A DNA stretch of 64,000 nt. It comes from Oscillospiraceae bacterium (lineage in GTDB: Bacteria; Bacillota; Clostridia; Oscillospirales; Ruminococcaceae). The notes beneath the pieces are model-generated. The model was not told where the DNA came from, searched no databases, and was given only the letters and a program-made list of their open reading frames with translations. Location of the stretch: assembly GCA_017472965.1 (NCBI GenBank), contig JAFUNR010000005.1:62001-126000 (forward strand). The letters run 5' to 3'. The translations under genes and the position numbers were made by a program. Position 1 is the first letter of the stretch. Every line of letters begins with the position of its first letter. Shown piece after piece: positions 41,293 to 50,388 of this stretch.

Positions 41293-44200
41293 TTATTTCC
41301 GGCTTTCGATGACAGCGCCCTCGATGCCGCTTTCGATGAAGGCGTAGTCGTCGCTCCACTGGTCACCCTCGGTGACAAAATGCATGGGGCCGGTGGCCTC
41401 GCTGATGACAGGTACCATATGCAGCGGGCCAAAGGTGTTGCGGCGGGTACCCACCAGTGTCAGGCGCACATCCGCGCCGGCGCGTACCGCATCGGTGATA
41501 TCCGCCTCCATGGGCTCCCAGCCAAGCCTTGTAGTGCCGGCGGGGGTCTGCACCCGCACCAGAGCGCCGTGGGGCTGCTGCGGCAGCAGGAACACGCGGG
41601 CATCGGGATCGGCCTTGCCCCACAGACTGCCGGGCAGCACATAGGTCAGTGCGCCGGTGTAGAAGGGCAGTCCCTGCTCCTTCAGGCTGCCGAAGCGGAG
41701 CGTTTCGGGCAGAACGGTCAGCGCAGCGGTACGGCCCTCGGCACGCACGCCGAAGCCGCCCAGCAGGTACAGCGCCTCCACATTGGAGTTGCGGGTGAAA
41801 TCCGTGGTCACAGTGACGGTGTTGACACCTTCCTTCAGCACGCCGGCGGGGATGGTCATACGCTTGAAGCACACATCCACCCAGAAGCCACCGTCTGCAT
41901 CGGGCGCAACAGGTGTGCCGTTGACAGCGTAGTGCATCACATCGGGGCGCTCGGCCGCCAGTGTCACAGGGGCGGCGGGCAGCGTTTCGATGCGGAAGGT
42001 GTACTCCAGCTCCAGCTTACCGTAGCATTCGGTGTGGTGCAGCTTGGAGAACCAGGGCTGCAGCATACCGCCGCCGCGCCGCTCGATGCCGATGGAATCG
42101 CGGATGGCATTGTCGGCCTTGAGCACCTCGGCGGGCTCGCTCCATTCGCCGCCGGCCCAGCGCCAGCGCACCAGATCCAGCGGGCAGACATTCTCCTCAT
42201 CCAGCTCATAGGCATAGCTGCCTGCGGGCAGCGCGGTGCTGCCGACCGCCGCCGCCGCACCGGGTGCGGCGGGCAGCTCCTCCGCTGCGGCGGAAAAGAC
42301 GAAGGCACAGGTGCCGCCCGCTTCCAGCGAGACAGGCAGGCTGACGCAGCCCTCTGCGGCGGCGCAAAGTGCGGAAGCATCGTACCGCTTGCCGGTGACC
42401 ATATCCCACAGCTGCGGCTGCAGGCCGTCGGGTACGGCGATCTGCAGGGTCAGGCCGGCGCGGGGAGCATCACGGTCGGTATTCAGCAGCACGGCGGCAA
42501 AGCTGCCGTCCTCGTGGCGGCGCACCTGTACAAACACATCCTGTGCACCCTCGCCGCAAATGGATACATACTTGCGGCTGGTGCTGCGCACGGCGGCGGC
42601 CAGAGTCTCCGCTTCAAAAGGCACACAGGTGCAGCCTGCGGCCAGCGCGGCGATGGCATCGCTGGGCTCGGCATCCACCATGGAGGGCAGCTCGCCGGCA
42701 AACACGATGCTGCCGCCCGCGGCGGCGAATTCCTGCAGCAGGGCAAGGGTGGTGGGGCGCATGGTGAGCATACCGCCCGCCACAACGGTGCGGTAGCGCA
42801 TTTTGCCCACGCGCAGCACGGGGGCGCCGTCCGCATCCCGCTCCACCGCGGCCATGCGGGACATCATCTCCTCCTCGCCGTAGTCGAAATCGATGTGATT
42901 TCCGGTGAGGTAATGGAACATTTTGCGGTAGTTTTCCTCGTATTCCTCAATGGCGGGATCCACATTGGTGATCCACTTTGCCCAGCCCAGATGCGCCAGT
43001 GCCCACACGCTTTCGATGGGATTCAGCACCAGCACATCGCATTCCGGCTGTGCCTGCAGCAGCACCGCCATGCGGGCAAAGTAATCCTCCACCAGCGGGT
43101 AATCCTTGTACCATGCGGACTGATGCAGGATGCTGGCGGGATAATCACGCTTGGACTGGCCCTCCATGGTAAACCAGGACAGATGCGGGCAGCGCAGGTT
43201 GATGCCGAACAGCGCCTGCCAGTCGCCCACATTCTTGTGCCCGCGGAAGTCAAACTCCCAGCCGGTGCAGCCGTACAGCTCACTGAGCATCCACGGCTTG
43301 CCCAGCTGGCGGCAGCTGCTGGCCAGCTGCTTCACCACCCAGTAGCAGCGGTTGCCGGCGGTGAGCACATCCACGCCGGGCACGCCCTCGTACTCATAAA
43401 AACGCATCAGCGAGCCTTCCGGCACCGTCTGATTGGAGAGCGAATCCTCATGCAGCACATGACCGGTCAGATGGATGCCGTGCTCCTTGCACCAGTCGTC
43501 GATGGGCTTGGCAAAGCGCTCCAGGAACAGCGCATCCGCCAGATCGAAGTAGTGCAGACGGAACGGCTCGGCGGCTGCGCCCTGCCAGCGGTAGAAAAGC
43601 CGGGGCAGCAGCGGCGCGGGGTCGGCGCCGTAGCGTTTTTCGTATTCGGCAAGGATATCGTCCGTCCATGCCATATCGCAGGTGCGGCTGCCGTCCTCAT
43701 GTACGCGCAGGTTATCCATAGCGTGACCGCGGTGGGGCTCATCGGTAAAGATGCCGTAAATGGAGCTGCCCATGCGTTCGCCGCAGCGCTTTGCATATTC
43801 CTCATGGGTCAGCTCGATAAAGCGCCGGGTAGCCTTTTCGCTCATGGTGTCGATATATGTGGTGCCGTTGTAATTGCTGTTGCAGCGGTCGGGCAGCACG
43901 GAAAAGCGCAGCTGCTTCCAGCTGCCGGGCTTTGTCTGCGGGTTGGCGGCCATCAGTTCGGCGGCCTGCTGCTCTCCGCTCACCGGCGCGGCATACCACA
44001 GATCCAGCCCGTTTTCGCCCACATAGCCCAGCCACAGCGCGATATCCGTCTCTTCCGGCTCAAAGCCGGCGGGGTCGCTTTCGGTCAGATGCATGGATTT
44101 CATGCGGTACTGCTCATCCACAGTCACCTTGCCGCCGGCAGAACCGGAGGGCCAGCGATCCTCATCGTACAGCCAGCTTTCCATGCCCAGCGCTTCGGTG

Positions 44201-44433
44201 GCATCGGTGACGGCATTGATCAGATCGAACCATTCGTCGCCCAGATATTCGGTGGCAAGACCGGAGCGGGAATGCATGAAATGACCGCCCCAGCCCATCT
44301 CCTTCATCACGCCGACCTGACGGATCAGCTCATCCTTTTCCAGTTCGCCGTTCCAGCTCCAGAAGGGCTTGGCGCGCCACTCGTTGCCCGGCGCGGCGAA
44401 AAGCTGCGCCAGTGTCTGCTTTTTCTTTTCCAT
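41293..44433 (-). CDS. Large glycoside hydrolase, GH106 alpha-L-rhamnosidase-like
   Basis: 1046 residues from ATG 44433 (AAAGGATG upstream). No signal peptide, so probably intracellular. The start FWSWNGELEKDELIRQVGVM, then MGWGGHFMHSRSGLATEYLG, matches the barrel opening of GH106-type enzymes, and GIFTDEPHRGHA (about 220-230) looks like a catalytic Glu/Asp loop. The last 400 residues are beta-sandwiches with sugar-binding features. Alpha-L-rhamnosidase or a related uronide-side activity is likely, substrate uncertain. A minus-strand TTGACA (44541-44546) upstream has only a poor -10. Confidence 0.75.
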   Translation of the reverse strand: MEKKKQTLAQLFAAPGNEWRAKPFWSWNGELEKDELIRQVGVMKEMGWGGHFMHSRSGLATEYLGDEWFDLINAVTDATEALGMESWLYDEDRWPSGSAGGKVTVDEQYRMKSMHLTESDPAGFEPEETDIALWLGYVGENGLDLWYAAPVSGEQQAAELMAANPQTKPGSWKQLRFSVLPDRCNSNYNGTTYIDTMSEKATRRFIELTHEEYAKRCGERMGSSIYGIFTDEPHRGHAMDNLRVHEDGSRTCDMAWTDDILAEYEKRYGADPAPLLPRLFYRWQGAAAEPFRLHYFDLADALFLERFAKPIDDWCKEHGIHLTGHVLHEDSLSNQTVPEGSLMRFYEYEGVPGVDVLTAGNRCYWVVKQLASSCRQLGKPWMLSELYGCTGWEFDFRGHKNVGDWQALFGINLRCPHLSWFTMEGQSKRDYPASILHQSAWYKDYPLVEDYFARMAVLLQAQPECDVLVLNPIESVWALAHLGWAKWITNVDPAIEEYEENYRKMFHYLTGNHIDFDYGEEEMMSRMAAVERDADGAPVLRVGKMRYRTVVAGGMLTMRPTTLALLQEFAAAGGSIVFAGELPSMVDAEPSDAIAALAAGCTCVPFEAETLAAAVRSTSRKYVSICGEGAQDVFVQVRRHEDGSFAAVLLNTDRDAPRAGLTLQIAVPDGLQPQLWDMVTGKRYDASALCAAAEGCVSLPVSLEAGGTCAFVFSAAAEELPAAPGAAAAVGSTALPAGSYAYELDEENVCPLDLVRWRWAGGEWSEPAEVLKADNAIRDSIGIERRGGGMLQPWFSKLHHTECYGKLELEYTFRIETLPAAPVTLAAERPDVMHYAVNGTPVAPDADGGFWVDVCFKRMTIPAGVLKEGVNTVTVTTDFTRNSNVEALYLLGGFGVRAEGRTAALTVLPETLRFGSLKEQGLPFYTGALTYVLPGSLWGKADPDARVFLLPQQPHGALVRVQTPAGTTRLGWEPMEADITDAVRAGADVRLTLVGTRRNTFGPLHMVPVISEATGPMHFVTEGDQWSDDYAFIESGIEGAVIESRK

Positions 44434-44718
44434 ATATACATCCTTTCTTTCTGTCCGTCCGGATATCTCCGTCCTGAAAATGAGAAAATTCTTACATTCG
44501 TATCTTAACACCCCTTTTAAAAAAGCGCAACTGTTTGATATGTCAAAATTTATCGTGACAAACTGTGAAAAGTGTGCTATACCGGCAGCCGTAATTCAAA
44601 GCGCACCCGGCACAGACCTCCCTGCAAGACTTTTTGCATCACGCAGCCGGAAAAGTCGCCCTCTGCGGATGCCACTGCCTGTCAGCAAGGCAGTTGTAAA
44701 ATTATATTTCAAGAAAAA
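44434..44718. other. Non-coding stretch between the glycosidase and the RiPP operon end
   Basis: Contains the likely -35 of the glycosidase gene (44541-44546) and no ORF with a ribosome site. The base composition becomes AT-richer here than in the glycosidase. Confidence 0.4.
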
Positions 44719-44746
44719 GGAGCCGCTGCAAAATCGCAGCAGCTCC
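44719..44746 (-). terminator. Hairpin terminator closing the RiPP-like operon, member of a repeated family
   Basis: On the minus strand GGAGCTGCTGC, a 6-base loop and GCAGCGGCTCC form an 11-bp stem with one mismatch, then TTTTTC. It follows the PqqD-like gene (stop at 44845). The same element, with two-base covariation per arm, recurs at 51244-51271. Confidence 0.75.
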
Positions 44747-44844
44747 TGATGCAATGTACCGCCCTGTAAACACACATGGTATCGCCGCGTTCACAACATG
44801 TTCGGCTGTTAACCCCTCAGCAGATCCTTTCGGGATGATCCGAA

Positions 44845-45123
44845 TCATTCCAAAAAGCCGTTTTCACTGAGTTTTTCGATAAAAGCATCCACATCCGACC
44901 GGGCAAGCTCTTCGCTTACATCATAGGTCTCCATCAGCGCTTCCTTCAATTCCTGTGCGGAAGCACCTGTTTTCAGCCGTTCCCAGAGAAAGCGCCCGGT
45001 ACCGTTGAGCGAGATCATCAAATTCAGATCCAGACTGTCGCCAACAGGTACCGCGACGATCCGTCCGGCAATTTCCCGAAGAAGGAAACCGTCTTTCAGC
45101 TTCATCGTTTTTGCACGATCCAT
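44845..45123 (-). CDS. PqqD-like RiPP recognition element protein
   Basis: 92 residues with the PqqD layout: an N-terminal beta hairpin (LKDGFLLREIAGRIVAVPVG), then LNLMISLNGTGRFLWERLK and the helix SAQELKEALMETYDVSEELA followed by DVDAFIEKLSENGFL. PqqD-type domains bind the leader peptide of RiPP precursors and present it to a radical SAM enzyme. It is last in the operon, 24 bases after the peptide gene, and has AGGAGAAG upstream. Confidence 0.85.
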   Translation of the reverse strand: MDRAKTMKLKDGFLLREIAGRIVAVPVGDSLDLNLMISLNGTGRFLWERLKTGASAQELKEALMETYDVSEELARSDVDAFIEKLSENGFLE

Positions 45124-45147
45124 TCCACTTCTTCTCCTGTGCGGGTG

Positions 45148-45315
45148 TTACAGACTGGAGATATTGGGTATTCCGCCATCCGTGACACAGATTCCATCCA
45201 CTGCACAAATGCCATCCGGGCACTCAAAGCTACTGCATTGACCGGAATCCATCACAGTATCCTTGACCGTAAAGAAGAAAACCTCCAGCACAGGGGATTC
45301 ATATTCCATTTTCAT
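45148..45315 (-). CDS. Cys-rich RiPP precursor peptide candidate, 55 aa
   Basis: A leader-like start (MKMEYESPVLEVFFFTVKDT) is followed by an acidic, Gly-rich end with Cys at residues 27, 32, 37 and 43 (spacing C-x4-C-x4-C-x5-C) and the terminus GGIPNISSL. Repeated 'D-G-I-C' units frame Cys37 and Cys43. The ATG at 45315 is favoured by AGAAAGGA eight bases upstream; an ATG at 45324 is only two bases from it. It is flanked by the PqqD-like gene and the acyltransferase, in an operon with a radical SAM/SPASM enzyme. This fits a ranthipeptide-type (thioether) substrate, unproven. No Gly-Gly protease site is evident. Confidence 0.75.
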   Translation of the reverse strand: MKMEYESPVLEVFFFTVKDTVMDSGQCSSFECPDGICAVDGICVTDGGIPNISSL

Positions 45316-45359
45316 TCTGATCATCCTTTCTGTCAAAAATCAAATTGACCGCAATGCAT

Positions 45360-46469
45360 TTACATATATCTTTTTCTTCTGAAATTCAGCAGCTTTTTCA
45401 CAATCACTTCCAGCAAAAAGCATACCGCAAATGCGTAGATAAAGCTGATGAAAATCTCCAGAAAAAGTCCAACCAATGGAGAATCTTCAAAATATGCAGC
45501 CATTCTGTCCCATGGCCCCATCAGGTAGGAAACCGTGTGTATACAGCACAGCCACATCATATGCCGGCCGATCCATCGCAGCCCGTCGGCCAGAATGCCC
45601 TGCAGCACATCCAGCTTCTGATGCAGCCAAAGCAGCACAATACCCGCAAGATAAGCAACGATCAGATCCACACCGCCCAAAAGATAGATATTGTTTCCAA
45701 TCTCCGCCCAGCCTCCTACTGTCGTGCTGAAGGTGCAGAGAAGATAAACCAGAAGCAGCGCAAATACCGGAACCTTTTGCTGAAGGATCTTCCCGCGCTT
45801 CAGCTGCATACCCACATACATAAAGCCGGCACAGATGGCAATTTGCTGCAGGCAGAAAGGAAGAGGACTTCCGATCAGGATCAGTGCCACCGCAGTACCC
45901 GCCGCCAGGATCAGTATCTGCATCCAGGTCTGCTTCCACTGCAGTACCCAGTTGAGATAAATGCCTGCAAAAATATAAGTAAAAAAGAACCAAACCGGGC
46001 CGATCTGTCCAAAAGACCCCGCCAGCAGATGCGTGCCGGGATGGAGCCCCAGAAAAAACGGCAGCACATCGTGGATCAGCCGCCAACGAAGAGAGCCGCC
46101 GGCAATGCACCATTTGAGTACCACACAAAGTACTATTGCCACTATAACACAAAAATACGGAATAGTAAAGAGTTTTACATTGCTTTTCACGCTTTTGGTG
46201 ACGGACTGCCTGCGGATACCGTAGCCGCAGATCATAAACAGCATGGGAACAGAGCCATAGCGGGAAATCGTCAGAAGGCTGAGCAGGAGCTGAACCGCAA
46301 TATTGCCGCCGCCATCATACAGCAGTACATCGAAATAATCATTGATACAGTGTAAAAGAACAATCCCGATCATGATGATGCCTTTGGTCAGATCAAACAT
46401 CCCAATGTAATTGCTGTCATAGAAAGCGGGATCATGATCCACCCAGAGAAGTTTCTGTTTTTGTTTCAT
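45360..46469 (-). CDS. Membrane acyltransferase, acyltransferase-3-like
   Basis: 369 residues, about ten hydrophobic helices. The start FDLTKGIIMIGIVLLHCIND has the His of acyltransferase-3 proteins in the first helix, and a SRYGSVPMLFMICGYGIRR segment follows, also characteristic. The helices and loops (for example GPVWFFFTYIFAGIYLN) match the family. Such proteins move acyl groups from carriers to exported or membrane acceptors. In this operon it may use the acyl carrier protein as donor. The ribosome site is weak (GAGG at normal spacing), and the gene starts 14 bases after the ACP stop. Confidence 0.75.
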   Translation of the reverse strand: MKQKQKLLWVDHDPAFYDSNYIGMFDLTKGIIMIGIVLLHCINDYFDVLLYDGGGNIAVQLLLSLLTISRYGSVPMLFMICGYGIRRQSVTKSVKSNVKLFTIPYFCVIVAIVLCVVLKWCIAGGSLRWRLIHDVLPFFLGLHPGTHLLAGSFGQIGPVWFFFTYIFAGIYLNWVLQWKQTWMQILILAAGTAVALILIGSPLPFCLQQIAICAGFMYVGMQLKRGKILQQKVPVFALLLVYLLCTFSTTVGGWAEIGNNIYLLGGVDLIVAYLAGIVLLWLHQKLDVLQGILADGLRWIGRHMMWLCCIHTVSYLMGPWDRMAAYFEDSPLVGLFLEIFISFIYAFAVCFLLEVIVKKLLNFRRKRYM

Positions 46470-46482
46470 ATGCAGCCTCGTT

Positions 46483-46734
46483 TTATCTTTTTTCCCGCTG
46501 AATGATCTCCGCAAGCACCTGCGCAACATCCTGTATCGTGATCATTTTTCTCAACGACCGCTCCGGAATCGAGATCCCATATTTATCCTCCAGCGTAAGC
46601 AGAGAATTAAACATTTCCAAAGAGGACAGGGCCAGATCATCCATCAGATTGCTCTCCGGCAGCACCTGAATGGTATCGTCATCGATCATCTGCTCCCAGT
46701 ATGCGATGATGCCCTGCAGAATTTCCTCGTACAT
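46483..46734 (-). CDS. Acyl carrier protein
   Basis: 83 residues. The four-helix ACP pattern is clear: ILQGIIAYWEQMIDDDT, then SNLMDDLALSSLEMFNSLLT, LEDKYGISIPERSLRKMITI, QDVAQVLAEII. Ser38 in the LSSLEM motif is the phosphopantetheine site; the usual Asp before it is Ser here. It lies between the ligase (8-base gap) and the acyltransferase, so the ligase likely loads it. It is probably dedicated to this pathway rather than general fatty acid synthesis. Confidence 0.88.
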   Translation of the reverse strand: MYEEILQGIIAYWEQMIDDDTIQVLPESNLMDDLALSSLEMFNSLLTLEDKYGISIPERSLRKMITIQDVAQVLAEIIQREKR

Positions 46735-46741
46735 CGTTTTA

Positions 46742-48277
46742 TTACCTCCTGATTTTCAGCGATGAAGTCTTTTCAAAGGGCTCTTTTCTCAGCTCCCATG
46801 ACACGATCCGTTTGTAAACCGGATTCTGACAATTCAGTTTGTCGATTTCTGCCTGAATCGCCTTTTTCACGCCGTCTTCATCCATATCCGGCTGCGGCTG
46901 TGCAATGATCTGCGCATGAATCCGCTTGTTTCGTTCGCTAACAACCACTTCGCTGATCCGGGAGGATTGCTGCAGCTGTTTTTCCAGTTCCTCGGGAGAT
47001 ACATTTTCTCCGCTGTCGAGAATGATCAGATTTTTCTTTCTTCCTGTGATGTGCAGGTATCCGTCCTTATCGAAATAACCGAGATCTCCCGTCCTGAGCC
47101 ATCCGTCATCGAAAGCATTCTCCGTTGCCCGGGGCGCTTTGTAATAGCCTTTCATAATATTCTCGCCGCGAATCTGGATCTCCCCGTCCCGGATCCTTAC
47201 CTGATTGAACCAAAGCGGCTGCCCCACCGAGCCTTTTCGGTTTCGCTCCAGTGTGTTGGAGGATACCGCAACGGTCGTTTCCGTCATACCATAAACCTGC
47301 AGGAGGACAATGCCAAAATCATCAAAGAATTCCATGGATGACACGGATGCCGCAGAACCGCTGGTGATGATCAGCTGCGGAATACCGCCAAAGCTTTCCC
47401 GCAGCTTCCGGAACAGCGGTGTCCGCAGATCGATGCCAATTCTTCTCAATCCGTTGGATAGTCTGACGAGGCCATAGATTTTCTTTCCCATGCCGCTGTC
47501 ATCAATCCCTTTACGGATCTTGCTGCACAGCACTTCATTGACCATCGGCACCGTAGTCAGCAGATCGGGCCTTACCTTCTGCAGGTCCTGCGCCAGATAC
47601 TTGATGCTTCTGCTCAGGTGGATCTGGCAGCCGTCATGGATACAGACGGTCAGCGCGGCAAAGGAAAACACATGGTACAGCGGCAGATACGCCAGTATCC
47701 GGGGACTTCTGCTCAGGCGATGGTAACCGCTGTAGCTGTTGATAAACGCCAGATTCCTTTGCGTAAGCAATACGCCGTTAGGCTCCCCCTCTGTTCCTGA
47801 GGTGAAGAAAATGCAGGCCTCTCTGCTTTTCTCCCACCGCGGCCACTCCTTCAGAGCTTCCGCCGGCATTGCGAGAAAATCCTGGATCCGCATCGTTTCG
47901 CAGCAGACACTGTCCCCTTCGATCATGCCGTCATGATAGAGCAGCAGATCAATATCCGCTTTTTCCGCATACCGTTTCAGCGTCTCTCCGGGCAGATCAG
48001 CTTCCAGCGCCACCAGTACCTTTCCTGCCATGATCACACCATACATGCACAGGATACACTCATAGGTCAAATCGCAGACCACACCGATATGCTTTGCGCT
48101 GTGCTGCTGAAATCTTCCTGCTGTTTCCAGCAGATCCTGCCGCCAGCGGTCAAAGGTGATCTGCCGCCCGTCCTTTTTCTCCTCCAGAAACAGAAGCTGT
48201 CCATCCCGGCCCACGCTGGTCTTATCCAGCATTTCTGTGATCGTGGCGTATTCGTATCTGATATATTTCTGTTTCAA
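46742..48277 (-). CDS. AMP-forming acyl ligase (adenylation enzyme)
   Basis: 511 residues from a TTG start. Motifs in order: FFTSGTEGEPNGVLLT (about 157-172, ATP loop; the usual Lys is Asn), LAYLPLYHVFSFAALTVC, VYGMTETTVAVS, GWLRTGDLGYFDKDGYLHIT, GRKKNLIILDSGENVSPEEL, and the catalytic Lys near the C-terminus (KTSSLKIRR). This is the acyl-CoA/acyl-ACP synthetase type. It would activate a carboxylic acid for the ACP next door. The TTG overlaps the upstream stop as TTGA with AAAGGGG upstream, so translation is coupled; the longer ORF would overlap the kinase-like gene. Confidence 0.82.
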   Translation of the reverse strand: MKQKYIRYEYATITEMLDKTSVGRDGQLLFLEEKKDGRQITFDRWRQDLLETAGRFQQHSAKHIGVVCDLTYECILCMYGVIMAGKVLVALEADLPGETLKRYAEKADIDLLLYHDGMIEGDSVCCETMRIQDFLAMPAEALKEWPRWEKSREACIFFTSGTEGEPNGVLLTQRNLAFINSYSGYHRLSRSPRILAYLPLYHVFSFAALTVCIHDGCQIHLSRSIKYLAQDLQKVRPDLLTTVPMVNEVLCSKIRKGIDDSGMGKKIYGLVRLSNGLRRIGIDLRTPLFRKLRESFGGIPQLIITSGSAASVSSMEFFDDFGIVLLQVYGMTETTVAVSSNTLERNRKGSVGQPLWFNQVRIRDGEIQIRGENIMKGYYKAPRATENAFDDGWLRTGDLGYFDKDGYLHITGRKKNLIILDSGENVSPEELEKQLQQSSRISEVVVSERNKRIHAQIIAQPQPDMDEDGVKKAIQAEIDKLNCQNPVYKRIVSWELRKEPFEKTSSLKIRR

Positions 48278-48981
48278 AATATAGCCCCTTTCGTCATAGC
48301 TTCCCATGCAGTATAGGCCGCCTCCGGCTCCATATTGCATTCCAACCTCCAGACTGGAATCTTTTCCAGCAGACTTTCGATCAGCGACAGAAGCTTATCA
48401 CTGTACTGTTCATTCCCGGAACGGTAGGTCTGCTTCAAAAACCGAAAAATAATGTCGTTATTCGTATAAGGTTCAATCCTGTTTTTTGAACCCCGCTCCA
48501 GAAAGCAGATCCCTGCAACCGGACAGCAGAGATTCTGATTCAGCCCGTATTTTCCGCTCCATGGTGTACCGTAAGCATACCAGACCCCATCCCGGAACCG
48601 CAGCGCCGGTTTGTCATCATTGATGATTGCGACCCGTTCCTCTCCAAAGACCTGTCTCCACAGCCTTGTATGGGTGGTTTTTCCCACACCGCTGTCAGCA
48701 GAGAACAGATACGCCCTGCCATCAACGGCAATTGCCGACGCATGAAGCATCATACCTGCATGATCTACCAGTTTGCTATAAAAATCCCTGCCGGTAACAA
48801 GATACTCGAATATCTCCTCCGAAGCATTGGGATATGCTGCTTTCAAATCCCGAAAATCCACTTCGATGGTGATATCTGCCCGGGAACAGGAATCGATGCT
48901 GTAAGGCTGCGCCAGATCCCGCGTAAAGCCAAAAGCATCCATTTTTACTGTCAGCCCGGCAATTCTGTAATATTGATCCAT
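48274..48981 (-). CDS. HPr-kinase-like P-loop protein of the RiPP operon
   Basis: 235 residues. The P-loop is FSADSGVGKTTHTRLW (93-108), followed by IINDDKPALRFRDG (119-132) and GTPWSGKYG (138-146), the order seen in HPrK/PEP-carboxykinase-like small kinases. Family members in RiPP clusters include kinases that phosphorylate a C-terminal Ser of lasso precursors. The local precursor ends in NISSL, so a peptide substrate is plausible. It starts 15 bases after the radical SAM gene. It lacks the N-terminal domain of true HPrK. Confidence 0.75.
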   Translation of the reverse strand: MDQYYRIAGLTVKMDAFGFTRDLAQPYSIDSCSRADITIEVDFRDLKAAYPNASEEIFEYLVTGRDFYSKLVDHAGMMLHASAIAVDGRAYLFSADSGVGKTTHTRLWRQVFGEERVAIINDDKPALRFRDGVWYAYGTPWSGKYGLNQNLCCPVAGICFLERGSKNRIEPYTNNDIIFRFLKQTYRSGNEQYSDKLLSLIESLLEKIPVWRLECNMEPEAAYTAWEAMTKGAIF

Positions 48982-48996
48982 ACCTGTTTCTGCCTG

Positions 48997-50349
48997 TCAC
49001 TCATTTTTGCTTTGATCAGCCGCTTTTTCCATACGCCAGCGGCGATACTCATTCTGCATTGCCCGTTCTGTATCCCGCCGGAGCGCAAATCTCACATGCC
49101 CGGAACATTCCATACGCGCTGTGCATTTTTTCAATTCCGTACATTCCGGATAATAGAAACAGTCACCGCATTCCGCAACAGGATCGCAGCGCTCACGCCA
49201 ACTGGCGACCATGTCCTTATCCTGCTCATCGGAATCAATGTGACCGAAAAATTCCCTGTCCGTGTAGTGCTCACACAGGCCCAGATGACCGTCCGGCACA
49301 ATGACCACAGAATTGCCGCTGTCCGCCATACAGTGGCTCAACGGCAGCTCTCTGCGCAGCCCGCGAAAACGGGCGGCAGACAGTCCGTGATCAGACAGAA
49401 AGTCCTCCAGCCGGTGAAGTGCCTCATACAGCTGCGACCATTGGGAGGGTGCATAGCGTTTCTCCCCTGCCCCTTCTGTATCAAACAGCAGATGTGCATA
49501 TACATGCAGCTGTTTTTGTTCGCTGAAACGTTCTGCCAGCTCTTTTGCCAGTTCCATCAGATTATCCGCATTATTCAGGTCCATGTTCAGCCGAACCACC
49601 ACAGAAATGCCTGCGTTCAGCAGCCGGAGGATATTCCCTGTAACGATCCGGTAAGGGCTTCCATCCCGGTAGATAAACGCTTTGCTGCGGTTATAGACTG
49701 CCTCCGTACCATCCAATGTGACCTGAACCTCCTTGAGCTCCCAGCTGTGGGAGGCTTTGGCGACAAGCTCATCATCAAACAGATAGCCATTGGATATCAT
49801 GTGCGACTCGAAACCGATCCCCCTCGACCGCAATCCGTCGCAGATCCGATCAATCACAGGAAAATTCATCAGCGGCTCTCCGCCAAACCACCTTAGCTTT
49901 ACCTTATTCCCGCCGCAGTGATTTTGGATATAGCCGACAACCTTATCCGCTGTTTCCGGCTGCATGGTAACCCGGGCGCATCCGCGTTCATAGCAATAAA
50001 AGCAGCGGGCATTGCAGTCGGTGGTCGTGAGAATCGTATATTTGGTGATATGCTTCGGCTCTCTGCGCCGGCTTGCGCGCACCCAGTGCACAAGTTCTGC
50101 GAGCTCCTTTTCGCTTTGATCCTCCGAAATCGTGAACCAGCGCTCCTGCAGGTAAGCAGAAGACAGCGCGGCATCGAATTCCGCAAAAGTCAGCAGCAGC
50201 ATTTCCCGCGTCAGCACATTGAACAAAAGAACGCCGTCTTCTGTTTGAAGAGAAACACAGTAGCTTGCCAGGCGTGACCCGCCGCCGGAGCTCTTCGGTT
50301 TCCCAAGGATCCCCAGAGTCGTGCTGCATGCATCAATAATCTGTTCCAT
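48997..50349 (-). CDS. Radical SAM/SPASM peptide-modifying enzyme
   Basis: 450 residues. The first 100 residues are a separate leader-binding-type region. The radical SAM motif is DCNARCFYCYERG with Cys112, Cys116 and Cys119 (CX3CX2C). LRWFGGEPLMN and GFESHMISNGYLFD follow, as in the family. The C-terminal third carries SPASM-type cysteines (LGLCEHY; ERCDPVAECGDCFYYPECTE; KCTARMEC) for auxiliary iron-sulfur clusters. It likely installs thioether or other carbon links in the Cys-rich peptide. It lies 40 bases after the DUF5714 gene. Confidence 0.88.
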   Translation of the reverse strand: MEQIIDACSTTLGILGKPKSSGGGSRLASYCVSLQTEDGVLLFNVLTREMLLLTFAEFDAALSSAYLQERWFTISEDQSEKELAELVHWVRASRRREPKHITKYTILTTTDCNARCFYCYERGCARVTMQPETADKVVGYIQNHCGGNKVKLRWFGGEPLMNFPVIDRICDGLRSRGIGFESHMISNGYLFDDELVAKASHSWELKEVQVTLDGTEAVYNRSKAFIYRDGSPYRIVTGNILRLLNAGISVVVRLNMDLNNADNLMELAKELAERFSEQKQLHVYAHLLFDTEGAGEKRYAPSQWSQLYEALHRLEDFLSDHGLSAARFRGLRRELPLSHCMADSGNSVVIVPDGHLGLCEHYTDREFFGHIDSDEQDKDMVASWRERCDPVAECGDCFYYPECTELKKCTARMECSGHVRFALRRDTERAMQNEYRRWRMEKAADQSKNE

Positions 50350-50388
50350 AACCCTTCCTTATTGCCCTGTTCTGCCTGTTGGGATTCG

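Noticed and set aside
41380-44508. Very long plus-strand ORF across the glycosidase gene
   Set aside because: Shadow of the minus-strand GH106-like gene; composition is low-complexity His/Gly/Leu without domains.
44719-44746. Insertion-sequence end
   Set aside because: No transposase or target duplication nearby; position and T-tract fit a terminator better.
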